Position numbers and translations under genes: made by a program
In this document: one piece after another, positions 31,719 to 44,235 of the stretch
Numbering within the stretch: position 1 is the first letter of the stretch
Layout of the letters: each line of letters starts with the position of its first letter
The notes under the pieces: generated by a model
Databases searched by the model: none
The model's input: only the letters and a program-made list of their open reading frames with translations
Told to the model about the DNA's origin: nothing
Origin: Liolophura sinensis
Taxonomy: Eukaryota; Mollusca; Polyplacophora; Chitonida; Chitonidae
Direction of reading: 5' to 3'
Assembly: GCF_032854445.1 (NCBI RefSeq)
Contig: NC_088302.1
Coordinates: 38,508,191-38,572,190 of the forward strand
Length of the DNA: 64,000 nt

Positions 31719-33013
31719 TATCATTCTTGAGACTTAAAGACCGTTGAAATAGATTGTCTTTTAAAAACATCATCCTGGGATAATTTGCAACATTGGTATA
31801 TAATTCACGCAAGTGTCTTGGAATTGTGTGGAACACCATGGTGCTGGGAAGGATCAGAAAGAGTTGACGTAATCAGTCTGGTGATCGTCTTCTCAAACGC
31901 ACGCCATGTCATCAGTTTTTGTTCAGTTAATCATTTCTCTGCCAAGTCTTCACGGAAAATTGAGAAGAATGAAGTTCAACTAATTCACAATGCCCATGTC
32001 ATCGTCAAACACCTGTCATCAGTTTAGTTATTTATAGCTCGTAAAATATTGTTGTTTTTACTTCTAATCATGACCTAAATGATAGCTGTGTATCTCCAAG
32101 GCAAATGACATGCAATAACAGTAATGTGGTAATGCCCTTTTCACGTGTTTCATCCCAACACTATGTAAACTACATTGAGCTGAATTCTGTGCTATAACCC
32201 ATTAACTTGTATTCGCGTGTAAAACCATTGTTTTTGAGCACCTCTATAATGATAGCATGCACTGGTCACTGAATAAGAACTACCTAAGTCAGAATAACAC
32301 ATTGTGGCCATTTGGATTTGTATGTTTTCTGTCATTTAACATGCCTTACCTACCATTAATCTTGCGGTAACTGCCGAGTTTCCAGACATATTGTCTGTTA
32401 CATCATAGACTGTTAGATCTTTGGCTTTGTTTTTTCTAATACGTCTATCTGTATAGGTCTGTCGCCCAGTTGGCAGTGAGAGCCCCGATCGTTTGGCTAC
32501 TCGCTGGGAAGAGCCAGTTCTGTCACTTCACACGGAGGAGGACAGATTTTTGTCTGCGGCGCGATCAACAACTACTGTATCTGTCTGCTTTTCCCTCGAC
32601 TCATAACCTTTATGCGGTGATAAGATACTTCCCTGTCAATTTGTGAAAATGCGAACAAAACATTGATGTGAAAGTATCTGCATAATTCATCCACCGTTGG
32701 ACCAGTGTGAGGTGCGGGGACGACGATCTGTTGATAAGATTGGTCGAAGATTTTTTGTTAGATAAACCTACCATCAGCGAATCCCCACCCCCTCCACTCC
32801 ACGGACATCTGTAGCCATCAAAATCCATTCCTTCTATTCATCCATGTTATATAATCGATACATTGTGTTTATTCACTCACAGATGTACATTTTGATGTAT
32901 ATTAACTGCTTACTGCAATGAAACGTTTCCCGATTTATAAATATGCTAGTATTACTCCAGGGTCGTAATAATCGAATGGCATCTTAATGCACTCCAAGTA
33001 CCAAGCTACAGAG
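31719..33013. other. Downstream of channel gene; 3' UTR extent unknown
   Basis: At about 32459-32605 an AG (ctatctgtatag) is followed by a stop-free frame of 48 codons starting GTC TGT CGC CCA, with relatively high GC and acidic/Ser-rich composition. It might be an exon of another transcript but has no motif. Nothing else supported. Confidence 0.35.
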
Positions 33014-33176
33014 GTGTTCAAGTCCAGCTCACGCTGGCTTCCTCTCCGGCCGGAAGTGGGGAAAGTCTGCAGCAACCTGCGGATGCTCGTGGGTTTCCCC
33101 CACGCTCTGCCCGGTTTCCTCCTGTCGTATAAGTAAAATACTCTTAAGTACGGCGTAAAACACCAATCACACAAAT
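33014..33176 (+). mobile_element. SINE-A, 5'-truncated and internally deleted
   Basis: Begins at the B-box region (gttcaagtccagctcacgct), runs through gggtttcccccacgctctgc, and lacks about 20 bp of the usual sequence before gtcgtataagtaaaatactc. Ends cggcgtaaaacaccaatcac. Confidence 0.85.
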
Positions 33177-33950
33177 ATTTGATTTAACAAGATTGGCGAC
33201 CTCCAACGTCATCTATTATGAAGCCTGTAACGCATTATAAATCTCGCTCACAGAAAGATGGCTCGTTAAAGGCCGGTTTTTTGTTTCAACCCCAGCCTTG
33301 GCCAGCGAATTCTGTCGCGACAGTTGTGGGATTAAGCGAACGACATCCGTTGTAGGTTGCGTTTATGTCGCCTTACATGAAGTTCGTTGGCGTTCAGTGA
33401 GCTGGATCTGCAGTTGTCAGAATTTTGAGACAACTTGTTGCTGGTATGCGGTATGCGGCAGTTCTAGTGGAACTATCTCCGCAAGTGAATATCTGTGTGT
33501 CCACCGATGGAGTTTGGAGTCAGTGTACTACAAGCAGTGTACTCCGGTTACCCAGACCCATAAGATTTCTTCTAGTCGTACAAGTGAAATTTTCTAAACA
33601 CGGCGATCGATCAAATCATCTGACTTCTCGGTCACCGACAGACTCACACAATAGTGTTTGCCCACATTAACCCCCATAATTCATTCATGAAAGAGTGCAT
33701 GCCAATCAGTGGTTTGGAATGCATCAAATTATGAAAAACAAATGGTGTTGTTTGACAGAGAGGAGAGATTCCGCCAAACTCCATTAACACTCAAGGCTCC
33801 ATTCATAAGCTGTCGTAATAAAGCAGATGGAACACTCAAACTGAAAACATTTTTTGTTTATTGATCGGCTCATGTGTTGTAACAGTGAATCATTTCTTCG
33901 CGGATCGACGCTGTCGAGGGCCGTAAGAAATCTCCTATATGCAAAAACTT
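33177..33950. other. Intergenic with a possible decayed SINE end
   Basis: gtcgtacaagtgaaattttc then taaacacggcgatcgatcaa near 33575-33618 resembles a SINE 3' end. The open frame at 33298-33597 reads through it, so it is likely repeat-derived. Confidence 0.35.
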
Positions 33951-34390
33951 CTGATAGGCCATACAACTGACAGACCGCACGGCATACAGACCACACAGCA
34001 AACAGACGACAAAAACAAGCAGATGCCAGAGCAAACAGATGATACAACAAACAGGTGACACATTAAACAGATATACAGTAAATAGATGACACAGTAAATA
34101 GACGATACATAAAGACGGCGGCACAACAAGCAGACGACACAGTAAATAGACAATACATAAAGGAGGCGGCACAACAAGCAGACGACACAGTAAATAGACA
34201 ATACATAAAGGAGGCGACATAACAAGCAGACGATGGAGGCGACACAGTAACTGACGACACAGCTAACAGACGACACAGCAAGCAGGCGACTCAGCTAACA
34301 GGCGACACAACTAACAGACGACACAGCAAGCAAGCGACATAAACAAACACAGCCAGTACACGGCGAAGAGACGACACAGTGAACAAATGC
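33950..34390. repeat. Compound minisatellite: 12-15 bp motif with a 48-bp higher-order unit
   Basis: Short motif acagacgacacagcaa recurs throughout. In the middle a 48-bp unit (acacagtaaatagacaatac, ataaaggaggcgg, cacaacaagcagacg) repeats at about 34091, 34139 and 34187. Minus-strand open frames rich in Cys, Leu and Val are artefacts of repetition. Confidence 0.88.
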
Positions 34391-34841
34391 AACCGATCAG
34401 AAGATAACGGCGATCACACTACGAACATGACCGTGGGGTGTATTTGCCCCTGTTGTAAGTCACGTAGCCATTGAGCAGTGATACTTGGCATTCAAGTCTT
34501 CCTGGATTTACAGCAGCAGATTTGTAAAGTATCTATCGAAAGTTCGTCAAATCCGCTTGGCTCTGGTCGTGAGGCATTTCAAGTGAATTAGAATTTCGTT
34601 GGAGGTCATTTGCCTTCGGAAAGTTCCTCAGTTCTTTTGCCAAAGGCCTGTGGTGTTTTTCAATTTAATCCAGCCATATACCTGCCCATCATCATGTACA
34701 CTGTAAGTGGCAAATACTTCTTGAAACATAAATCAAACAAATAAGCAAATCATAAAGAAACACACATTTCCCGCACAGTGTATGGTCTCTTAACTATGGA
34801 GACTGATGTGGCCAATCGCTCTCTTAAGCTGAGTAAAAAAT
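34391..34841. other. Intergenic, nothing recognised
   Basis: No supported signal. Confidence 0.5.
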
Positions 34842-35161
34842 CGCGCGGTTTTGCCTAATCCCGACCCACAGGTTTTATTACGGGACGCCGAAGTCGAAAA
34901 CTCGAGAACCCGCGACATTATTGCCCGTGCCACGTTGATTGTTGAAATCGGCGCAAGGATAAATACAATATGGCACGATATGACTAATCTTGTATTCTGG
35001 GCTTCTCGACTTGCGCGTCTCGTCACAAAAACTGCTGGTTGAAAACCCGATAGTCGAGATTAGCGAAAACCAAGGGATTTGTCCAGTTATTTTATTTTCG
35101 CGTTCTCGACTTACGGGTCCCGTCATAAAACCCGTGGGTCGAGATTAGGAAAAACCGCGCG
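34842..35161. mobile_element. MITE with about 60-bp terminal inverted repeats
   Basis: The left end cgcgcggttttgcctaatcc and the inverted right end cgcgcggtttttcctaatct match over about 60 bp with several mismatches (further shared blocks: cgacccac, ggttttat, acgggac, aagtcga). An internal segment at about 35006-35077 repeats the right-arm sequence, including gtcgagatta and cttctcgactt. No coding potential. No clear target duplication was seen. Confidence 0.88.
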
Positions 35162-37500
35162 TATTAAACCTCGGAAAACGAATGACCTTATCCATCTTCC
35201 ATACTTAACTGAATTAGTGAATCAGATGTTTGACACTGTTTAACAAAAAAATCTGACAGAATGGTTTACAAAAAAAAAGCCGACGTCACGCCCTTGTAGA
35301 TAAGGTCCAGGAAATTTCTCCCTGTGTCAAACAATGGAGCTATAAATCTCCACAGTCAAAATCAGATCGCTCTCACACCGCACAGATTTACGTGAGATAC
35401 AAGTTTAGTTAGATTGAGCGAACCGGGCAGGATTATCACTCAAACCTAGACATGTCCACCGCTGATATATTAAAGATCACATCATCGCTGTGAGATGGGT
35501 TGCCATTAATCTGACCTCATGCTTAGCCCAGCATTTAGCCAGTACTGAGGGTTCACGGTGATTTGTGAGAAGTGTTGACGGTCCATCAAGAGGCTACTGG
35601 TAATGTCATTTATCGATAAGAAAGATTTACCAACTCCAGATCTCACTGAGAAAACATCGCTCTTATTGTAAATTCTCATCGTCAGAAAGCTGTGTTAATC
35701 GAATACAAAATCGAGGATAATTGACTGATATGAAAGATACATGGCAAGTTTCCAGCCTAAGCCTTGGCTAAGCGGTATATTAAGTACTGTGAACGTACTG
35801 AATCGTCACCAATCCGATATGCAAGTGGGTGTAAGACATGTTTTTGTTGCTTTTTTGTATTTTTGTGTTTATGCGTTTATTTCTGTTGTGTGTTGCACCT
35901 TGTGTATAGTAAAATTTACAAATGCACCATCACTTCGCCATCATGCATCACAACTTAACGACTGACTGATTCATTTGTTGATTGTTTGATTGATTTTATT
36001 CAGGCGTACCGAAGTTTTTAGTAATGAAGGTGGAGTAATTTATGGTTGCAGGAAGAATTCCTGAAGATGCTGTGAAGACCCGTGAATATGAAAAGCATAT
36101 ATAGAATAGAAATAAATAGTATATTCATCTCTTCCAAAGGCTTGGTAAAAGTTCATATCTTATTACGTTTTTAAATCGTCTGACATAGCTATAATGGAAA
36201 GTCTTCTGTTTCGCCATCAAGAAAACTAATAGATTCGTTCCCGTGAGAGGCTGACTTTGGCCACAGTAATAACTGAGTTAAATAGTATATCATATATGTG
36301 GACATTGCCTCTATTGTCCATTGAGATATAATAGAAATGAGATCGGACTTTTGAGATAAGTGCCAATAAACACATTATACCTAATACGTCTGCCCCTCTT
36401 ACATTAGAGAGGGTTGGTAGCAACTTTTCTGAAGGTTAAAATACGAAGATCAATTTTGATCATAACCTGGTAACGGGAAGCAGTTTGGAATCAATATTTT
36501 CTTTGAAGATGTGGCCTTTTCATAGCGTCGATCGATTTATTGCAACCCCATGGGTGAATATGAATTAATGTAGAATGTACAGAAAGCTGTACCGGTAATC
36601 GATAACTGCTGTCGCCATTAGTGACATGGCCGAAATTCTGCTAGTATGACATTTTAACCCCTCATTCACTGGCTTTAATTCCATACTTCTTCTCTGGTTG
36701 TCAAGGGGGGAAGCTGAAACATTTTTCGATGATATTAACTATACACGTACCTTGTACTGTAGTTTATTCTTTTCATTCTAAATTTACCACTATACAACAT
36801 TAACAATATACATTATGTTATACAAAACATAAACATATACAGTGCCTCAAATCTTAATTCCTTAAGCAACTTAAAACTGACGGGACTATACACGTTTATT
36901 CTTTGTACGGTTTTCATTTCAAAACATAGGTTTCGAACAGCATTAAATTTCTTAGTTGCTACAGAAGTCCAGTAAGCTCCTAAAGTCAAAGGTATAGGTA
37001 TAGAATTAAGTCAAATTGGAAGTAAAATATTGCAACCGTGTAAGTGTCAAACAATCACATATCAAAATTATAAAATCATCGTCAACACACAGGATCTTGC
37101 GTCCAAGAGAAATCCACCGTCCTTAAGATTAGGTCCTTAGAGTTTTGAATTGTTGGTATATTTTCTGTATATATTTGTTAATTTCATCACTTTTCAAACG
37201 GTGTATCTGAAAAGTTAATCAATATTTTACAGGCAATATTACCATTATTTTTTACACTACCATTTACAAAAAAATGTCTGCGCGGGTTAAATATATTTCC
37301 CACCCCCTTCAAAGATAATTTCCTCGGGGGTGAGTAGGCCTATAGTTTACCGAAAACCTTGCCTGATGAATTCAAGAAGGCCTGCTATTGCACGGAATAT
37401 TGTTTGGTACTTATATTGTAATAAGGTTAATATATACAGCTGGACATGCCGAGTTTTGTTGAGTTCGTGGATAGATCTCAGAGGAAGATTAGATGTGATC
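35162..37500. other. Intergenic, nothing recognised
   Basis: AT-rich, especially 36730-37320. Open frames are short and without motifs. Confidence 0.5.
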
Positions 37501-38575
37501 AAGGGGCTGTGATCTTCATTTCCACACACACGCACAAACAAATTGTCACAACCCCATCTTTTCACGGTCAATGTTTCTCCAATTACTTAGCTGTAGATAT
37601 GATTTCTGGAAACAAGCCTGGATGATTGCATAGAACTGGGGCATTTACGGCCATGCTGGGCATGCGCCACTTTCTGCGATCATGTCCTGTTGATTACCTA
37701 TTCACAGGATGCCCAAACAACATTCGTTTCTAATCCTAATTCGGCCTTTTTTGGAGAGAATCTGGTCATCTCCAAAGCAATATCAAAGTTCGAAGCTTTT
37801 TAGGTCTAAAATAAAGTTAATAGGTTGGGTGCAGTCTGTTCTGGAATGTCAAATGATCCAGGATGTGGTCTGCACTGACCAGGGCGTATCTACCAACGGC
37901 GGTACAGAGCTTTAATCTAGTTTTTATAGTTGGTAATGGACTTCGGTCCAATATCATTACGGGTTCATTAGGAGCCGATAGGTGCATGGAATGGTTTGTA
38001 CTTTAAGGCTGTATGCAAAACAACATTAAATGTTTTTATCTCACACCTACCATCTCAATATTCCGTTTATGGATATATCTTTCAGAGCGTGTCTCATCGG
38101 TCGCAGTTTGATTATATGTCGCGGGCATTTTGAAATAGAAAAACATTTAAAAAGCACAAAAATAACAGTAATAATTGAGTACTCCATTAGCTATTTATCT
38201 ATTATTTTATAAAAGTAATAGATTGAAGTAACAAACTAGTGGATCGTCAGTTCCAATTCCAACTTGATACTGAGCCACCAATGTTTATACAGACTTCTTC
38301 TCTTTAAAAATAGATTTTCGTGTCATGAATGACCATCTAACTGCACGAGATTTGAAAACAAACAGGAGTATTGATCCCGACGAAATCTCTGACAAAGGTG
38401 TGACACATTGGCAAAATTATTCCGAAATTATCTTATCCGGTGATTTCATTTGATTGCTTTGTTGTTAGTCCAGTAATCAATATATAGAAAATTTTAAGTC
38501 AATTAGATCTGAGATTAATGTTGTTAACATAATTAAGTGTAATCGGGTTCCCCTATAAGTGGCCGTGTTTTTATT
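37500..38575 (-). repeat. Long repeat family L, copy A, internally deleted
   Basis: Parallel to 39470-41280: shared caattacttagctgtagata, gatttctggaaacaag, gaatgtcaaatgatccagga, ccggtgatttcatttg and agatctgagattaatgt. About 700 bp present in the other copies (40458-41165) is missing at about 38460. I call this orientation minus by comparison with the copies to the right. Confidence 0.8.
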
Positions 38576-38636
38576 TGTTCCAGCGTAATGAAGTGACTCA
38601 GGAATGAAAACCCGTGGGGACAAATAACACTGTTTG

Positions 38637-39020
38637 GAAGAGATAATAAATTTGCTGTTTTATAATAGCTTACAGGGCTGACTGTCTGGAAGGCTTAATC
38701 TGTCTTAGTCACCGATCAAGTGATGTTGTTCAGCGGAATGTGCAATAAGGACTAACTGATCTATCAAACCAGATACTTCGTAAGATAAGTGTTTCGTTGA
38801 GTATATGTAAAGTCTGACGGAGAATATCCAAGCTATGGTACAAAATCATAATCTTATTGACAGTTATTCAATCTTCCCCAACATGGACATCCTAAACTAC
38901 TGACAAAAACACCCTTTAAGTTATTAAACTTTCACTTCTGGCTTGTCTTTTTTTTCTTTTTCTTTTTAGTTGCTGAATAGGCTGGAAAAAAATAAACACG
39001 ATCAGCTATAGAGGAACCTG
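38637..39020. repeat. Repeat shared with 45488-46160
   Basis: Same orientation as the right copy: ggctgactgtctggaa, gtctgacggagaatatccaa and gctatggtacaaaatcata occur in both. This copy lacks the SINE present at 45756-46000 and so is the empty site. Confidence 0.82.
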
Positions 39021-39470
39021 ACCGTGGATTCAGATAAATTGTGTGCATGTCTTTAACCTGTCTGAACTGCAGTCTTGATAAGAGACTTAAGTTGCCAGAC
39101 ATAAGCGTTGTGTCAATACTCGCCATCCATCGTTTCAAGGAGGACCTCAATCTTCCTTGAATAACGTTAATATAACGCTGGACAAGACGATTTTTGTTCG
39201 TGAATAGGTCCCATAGGTGCGACTAGAGCGGTGATAGAATGGAAATTACCACATCTTCATCAAATATGCACACAATACATGTATTTGCGGTTGGTAGAGC
39301 AGTGTGAACCCCTTGCCTGGCTCACTGGTATGAACAAGCCTGAACACTTCACGCCAAACTATACCAATATGCAAAGTTCCTCGAACACCGAAGCTTTCAA
39401 AGCCCTTCATACGCTTTTCCTCAGTCACTGAGGGGAACTCTAATTGCAACCAGTTCACTGAGAAGGGCCT
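39021..39470. other. Between repeat copies, nothing recognised
   Basis: Overlapping open frames on both strands (39231-39509) without motifs; not called. Confidence 0.45.
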
Positions 39471-41280
39471 TTGATCTTTATTTTCACATAAGCACATACA
39501 CATACACAAACTCCCACAACCTCAGCTTATCCTGATCGATTTTTCTTCAATTACTTAGCTGTAGATATGATTTCTGGAAACAAGCCGGGATAATTGCATA
39601 GAACTGGGGCATATCTAACCATGTTGGGCATGCGCCACTTGTGTCACAGGATGACCAAACAACATTCGTTTCTAATCCTAATTCGGTCTTTTTTGAGAGA
39701 ATCTGATCATCTCCAAAACAATATCAAAGTTCAAAGCTTTTTAGATCTTAAAAAAGGTTAATAGGTTGGATGCAGTCTGTTCTGGAATGTCAAATGATCC
39801 AGGATGTGGTCTGCACTGACCAGGGCGTATCTACCGACGGCGGTACAGAGCTTTAATCTAGTTTTTATAGTTGGTAATGGTAAAGCTTTTGAGGTCTAAA
39901 ATAAATTTAATAGGTTGGGTGCAATCTGTTTTGGAATGACAAATGATCCCAGGTTGAGATCTATAATTACCAGGACGTTGTTAGGTGCATTTGACAGTTT
40001 ATAATTAAAGGCTGTATGCAGGATTAAATGTTTTTATCTCACACCCACCATTTCAATATTTCTAGGTAAATATCTTTCAGAGTGTGTCTCATCATTCGCA
40101 GTCTGATCATTCTTCACCGGCCTTTTAAAATAGAAAAAATCTTAAAAGGCGGAAATTAACCGAGAAGAGTAATTCATTAGCTGTTTATCGATTACTTTAT
40201 AAAATTAGTCGACGAACTGATTACTAATGGGTCGTCAATTCCAATTCCAACTTGATACCGGGCCACCAGTGGTTGTATACAGGGTATGTTTACTTCAAAC
40301 TTCTCTTCTTTTAAAACAGATTTTGCTGCCAGGAAGGACCACCTAGCTATATGAACTTTGATAACAAACAGGAGTATTTATTTAGACGAAATCGCTTACA
40401 AAGCTGTGACACTTTTGCAAAATTATTCCGAAATTATCTTATCCGGTGATTTCATTTGTTTGGTTTGTGTTTCGAGAACATTTTACTCAGAAAATCAGTT
40501 GCTCCTGGTTGATCCTGAGAACTCAGACTGGGACTAAGGAGTGTGGTTATGTGTTTTTTTTTCTTACTCGTTCAGTAACATTGGTTTGAAATCCCAAGCC
40601 TATTAAAATAACATAAAACATTAAGCGCTCATTGATGCCTCTATATAATATGCTTTAAATCCATATAGTTTAGATATCATGAAAGGTTGATTTTTCTTAC
40701 AACAAAAATTACATAACCATTACCAGACACATGTGGAATGTAAACGGATGGGTATTTTGTTCCCTTATTGCTATTTTTCGAATCAATTGTTATATTTCAA
40801 ACGTTTTATGAGGTTTTCTAATATAGTTATATAGCACCATTAAATATGAAAACCACACTGTGAAATAGCAGAAAAGATAAACAATGCAGGTATTAGATTC
40901 ATTAGAAAGTATTAGTATTAGAAAGCCAAGAAAATCATAGCAAGAAATTCCAAAATGGAATCATCGGATATATTTACCTGTAGGTTATTGGCGTTCGTCA
41001 TAGTCAAACGTTAAATATGTATGAGTAGTCAGTGACTTTTAGTAGTTTAAACACGTTAACTATACATGCCTTTTCAGTGACTATGTTGTGGACTAAGCCA
41101 GTCCACTTAAATGTTGGCTGAACAAAGCCTCAAATCCACATTTATCTCAGTTTTGCTAGGTGAACTCGTTGTTAGTCTAGCGGTCTGTGTTCACAAGATT
41201 TGAAGTTAATTAGATCTGAGATTAATGTGATTAACTTAATTAAATGAAATCAGGTTCCCCTAAAAGTGGCCGTGTTTATT
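39470..41280 (-). repeat. Long repeat family L, copy B
   Basis: Direct repeat of copy A and reverse complement of 46140-47900. Example pairs: gctgccaggaaggaccacct (40325) with aggtggtccttcctggcagc (47188), and gagattaatgtgattaactt with the region near 46180. A tandem sub-duplication of the aaagcttttgaggtctaaaa region occurs near 39730 and 39880. No intact gene. Confidence 0.85.
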
Positions 41281-41282
41281 GC

Positions 41283-41458
41283 TTATGCTGGCTCCCTGTC
41301 CGTCCGTTTCGGGGGAAGTTCTGCCAGCAATGCGTGGCTGGTTTTGGGTTTTCCCGGGTCTCTGCTTGGGTTTTTATCCCATCATAATACTGGCTGCCGT
41401 CGTAAAAGTGAAATATTCTTGAGTACGGCGTAAAACACGAATCAAATACAAGTAAATC
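41283..41458 (+). mobile_element. SINE-A, 5'-truncated
   Basis: Begins at the gcttatgctggctccctgtc region, diverged in the middle, and ends with gtgaaatattcttgagtacg then gcgtaaaacacgaatc. It abuts the end of repeat copy B. Confidence 0.8.
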
Positions 41459-41532
41459 AAAATTTCTTAGTCTTCCAGTCGACAGCGAAGCAAAATGGCA
41501 ACGGTTTCTCGTACCCAAAAAATATCCGTCAA

Positions 41533-41764
41533 ATTTTTATTTTTTTATCCATTTGTCTGATTTGTGTTTTATGGTGGGATGAAACTGGACAGAGCCCATT
41601 GAAAACCCCACGGTCATCCGCAGGTTGCTGACAGACCTTCCTACGTACAACCTGAGAGGAAACCAGCATGAGCTGGATTTGAACTCACAGCAGGCGCACT
41701 GGTGAGAGGCCCCTGGGTCATTACGCAGCGCTAGCGCGCTAATCAACTGATCGATGCAGACCCC
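41533..41764 (-). mobile_element. SINE-A with 3' deletion
   Basis: Reverse complement of head and body (gctagcgcgctaatcaactg, gtttttatggtggga-like). About 35 bp of the usual 3' region between the tail and tatggtgggatgaaactgg are missing. Confidence 0.8.
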
Positions 41765-43350
41765 TTTCCGTCAAATAAAAAACATAGCAATTTGTCAATT
41801 CTTAAAATAGCTCTCCAGGGGGTATTTAAGAAGAACTTAGTTTGAAGCAAGCAATGCAAAAACGAAAACGAAAAAAAAATTCTCACCAAAAAAACATATA
41901 CGGTCAAAGTTAAGTTGATATTTTGGTAATGGAATTTTTTTCACACTGGAAATGCCTAGTTTCATTCGAACGGTTTAAACGACAAGGGAAAACTCTGGCG
42001 AGCAAAATGAAATAGATCTGGCATAAACAAAAACTGATGAATGTCGAGACAAAACGAGTTTTATCATTCAAATTCCCTCTCACGCATATGTATATGTAAT
42101 TTTCAATGGTATACTATATAGTAGCATCACTTTCATATTTATTTTTGTGTTGAATGTCGTGCATATCCAAGAATGTCTCCAAGATATTGTATATATCTAT
42201 AAGACACGTGTTTTATGGTGTTCTAGTTTCCCGCCAGGGGCATAAACCTTTCCGGGGGGATAAATTTGCGTTGGGAACAGTCTCGTCATTCAAAAGGCCT
42301 TGATTAAAAAAAATTAGGGGGTCAAGGATACTCCGTTAAACGTTGCAAGACGATCCTTAGGTTCACCCTACAGGTGACGTTTACCGGTAACCCTGCAAAA
42401 AAAAAAATCAAAGACAAAGAATGACAACACATGACTCATGGAAAGTTCCTTCAAATTTCGGGATTGCGTCGTGAAATGGCGTGTGGTAAACTCGACGGTG
42501 GATCGTGTTCGACCATGTGCTTCTGTCATATGAAGCTGAATGCGGTGCTTTTGAGATACTAGTCAATTATTGAAAGAGTCACGATGGACTGAAAATGGCA
42601 TTATCGTATTACATATGGAATGCTTGAGAACAATATTCGATCACAGCCCGCCGTAAATGCATTGTTGTTCTTCTCAATGTCCTTGTCTTCCACAAACCAA
42701 TACGATACGTATCTACTTGGCTTAATACATTTAGCCCGGCTCACTGAACAGTGGCTGTTCAATGTTGATCACGAACTAGCCCTTAATGTACCAGACAGAA
42801 GACTATGTGCTGAGGAGCGTAAGTTTAAACGGCTGTAGGGGCACTGGAAGTGAACAATATTGCCGTTGCTAAAGTTCGTGCTTTCCAAAATGAAACGAAG
42901 CCCACCTAACATCATGTCACGTACAGAAGCTGATGTATCTTACATCTGTCATATTGTCACTAGAATCTTTCTGACACCTTTTCTAACAGAGAAGATGTTC
43001 TTGTTGTGAGTTTCTCATGTTTCGCCGGTCATGTTTCACTGGGCTACTCTCCACGAAGAGCACTTCTAGAGCATAGGTAGAAATGATGGCGCGTGCACAG
43101 ACACATAAAGGAGGCTAGAAATGCCTAGCTACATTTCCCGACTGACGCTAATGTTCTAATCATCTTGAACAACCACTGTAACCGCTCTAGGCGAAAAGAA
43201 ACTAGTGGAGACGTGGATTCCAGGTATTCCGCCTGTAATCCTTCAATCCTTCAAACCGGGACTTCATCAAAGTACCGCTGATGACTGAGCGTTCAGTTTG
43301 TGCTGCAAAGATCTGAATTCGATGGACGCGGTATGTCGATTACCAGTTGA
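41765..43350 (-). repeat. Inverted relative of the 49.2-51.6 kb repeat blocks
   Basis: About 41990-42090 is the reverse complement of 51290-51390 (gtctcgac, atcagtttttct). 42590-43330 reads, on the plus strand, like the minus strand of 49210-50060: atgtcacgtacagaagctga at about 42912, ctttctgacaccttttctaa, then cctttcaacc-like sequence. A short plus-strand frame at 42620-42838 belongs to this repeat. Confidence 0.72.
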
Positions 43351-43419
43351 TACAAGAAATATTAGTTATTTATTTATTTGATTCTTTTTTGTCTCTATAT
43401 ACTGAAGAATTATTAATTT

Positions 43420-43490
43420 AGATACTGACGAAATTTTTATATTTATGATGTTAAGATATGTGGATAGATCTAGGCATCAAAAGAGGCATT
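43420..43490. repeat. Short inverted match to 63205-63275
   Basis: The plus strand has tttatgatgttaagatatgt and agatctaggcatcaaaa; the reverse complement of the right-hand locus carries the same words (ttttgatgcctagatct, tcttaacatcataaata). Confidence 0.75.
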
Positions 43491-43499
43491 TACATACCT

Positions 43500-43665
43500 G
43501 GCGTCAACTGAAATAAGATTCCGGGTCAATAATCACAAGGCCAATTCCCAAAACAACTTTCAGCACAAAACAGCAAAGAGCTAAAATAGTACGAAACTAG
43601 GACAGATTTATGCAAAGAGAAGCAGTGAACAGTTTTCAATGATGTTGGAAAGACACGAAGAACTT
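43500..43665 (+). repeat. Dispersed repeat related to 9838-10015
   Basis: Shared pieces: gggtcaataatcacaaggcc, gaagcagtgaacagtttt, tgatgttgg. Confidence 0.6.
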
Positions 43666-43796
43666 TGAACGAATGAATGAAATCAGTATCTGAATCGTGT
43701 ACCATGCTGGTATATAAATTGTCAATGATAAAAGCATGTATCTCAGTTGGACTTTGATTGCTACTGTTTATATATCCTGTGGCGATCTAATTCAAC

Positions 43797-43857
43797 CTTC
43801 AGCAACCTATGGGTGGTCGTGGGCTCAAATCAAATAAATAGATAAATAAATCTAATT
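43797..43857 (+). mobile_element. SINE-A fragment joined directly to its tail
   Basis: cagcaacctatgggtggtcg then tgggctcaaatcaaataaat: the middle of the 3' half is deleted. Confidence 0.65.
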
Positions 43858-43899
43858 CAATACGGCGAATATACGGCCCTTAGCCCTGCGCTGAGCTAA

Positions 43900-44235
43900 A
43901 TTAAACACGCTTATTGACCAGAGTGCCACAGATTCTGTACGCTTTGTATTTAATATGCCAGACAGCAACTGTGTGCCGAGTAGCGTATACGTTTGAATGG
44001 TTTGAGTCTGTACATGGGGTAAATAGAGGCCCTGACTCGAATGAATATTGGCCTTGCTAAATTTCGCACTTTCCTGGACGGAACGAAGTCAACCTAACAA
44101 TATGTCACGTACAGAAGCTGATGTACTTCACATCTGTCATACTGACACAAGAATACTTTAGCGACCTTTTCTAGCAGAGAAGAAAGTGGTGTTCTGTCAG
44201 AGGTCCTCATGTTTGACCGGGCATATCACTTACTC
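43900..44235 (-). repeat. Partial second copy of the 42590-43330 block
   Basis: Repeats atgtcacgtacagaagctga (44102) and the following cttcacatctgtcatactga; it ends at the inverted end of the MITE at 44236. Confidence 0.75.

Noticed and set aside
33935-34276. Membrane-protein-like frames rich in Leu, Val and Cys
   Set aside because: They arise from the minisatellite; two overlapping frames of the same strand are both open, which is typical of short-period repeats.
33950-34390. CRISPR-like array
   Set aside because: The repeats are contiguous variants without unique spacers, in an animal genome; it is a minisatellite.
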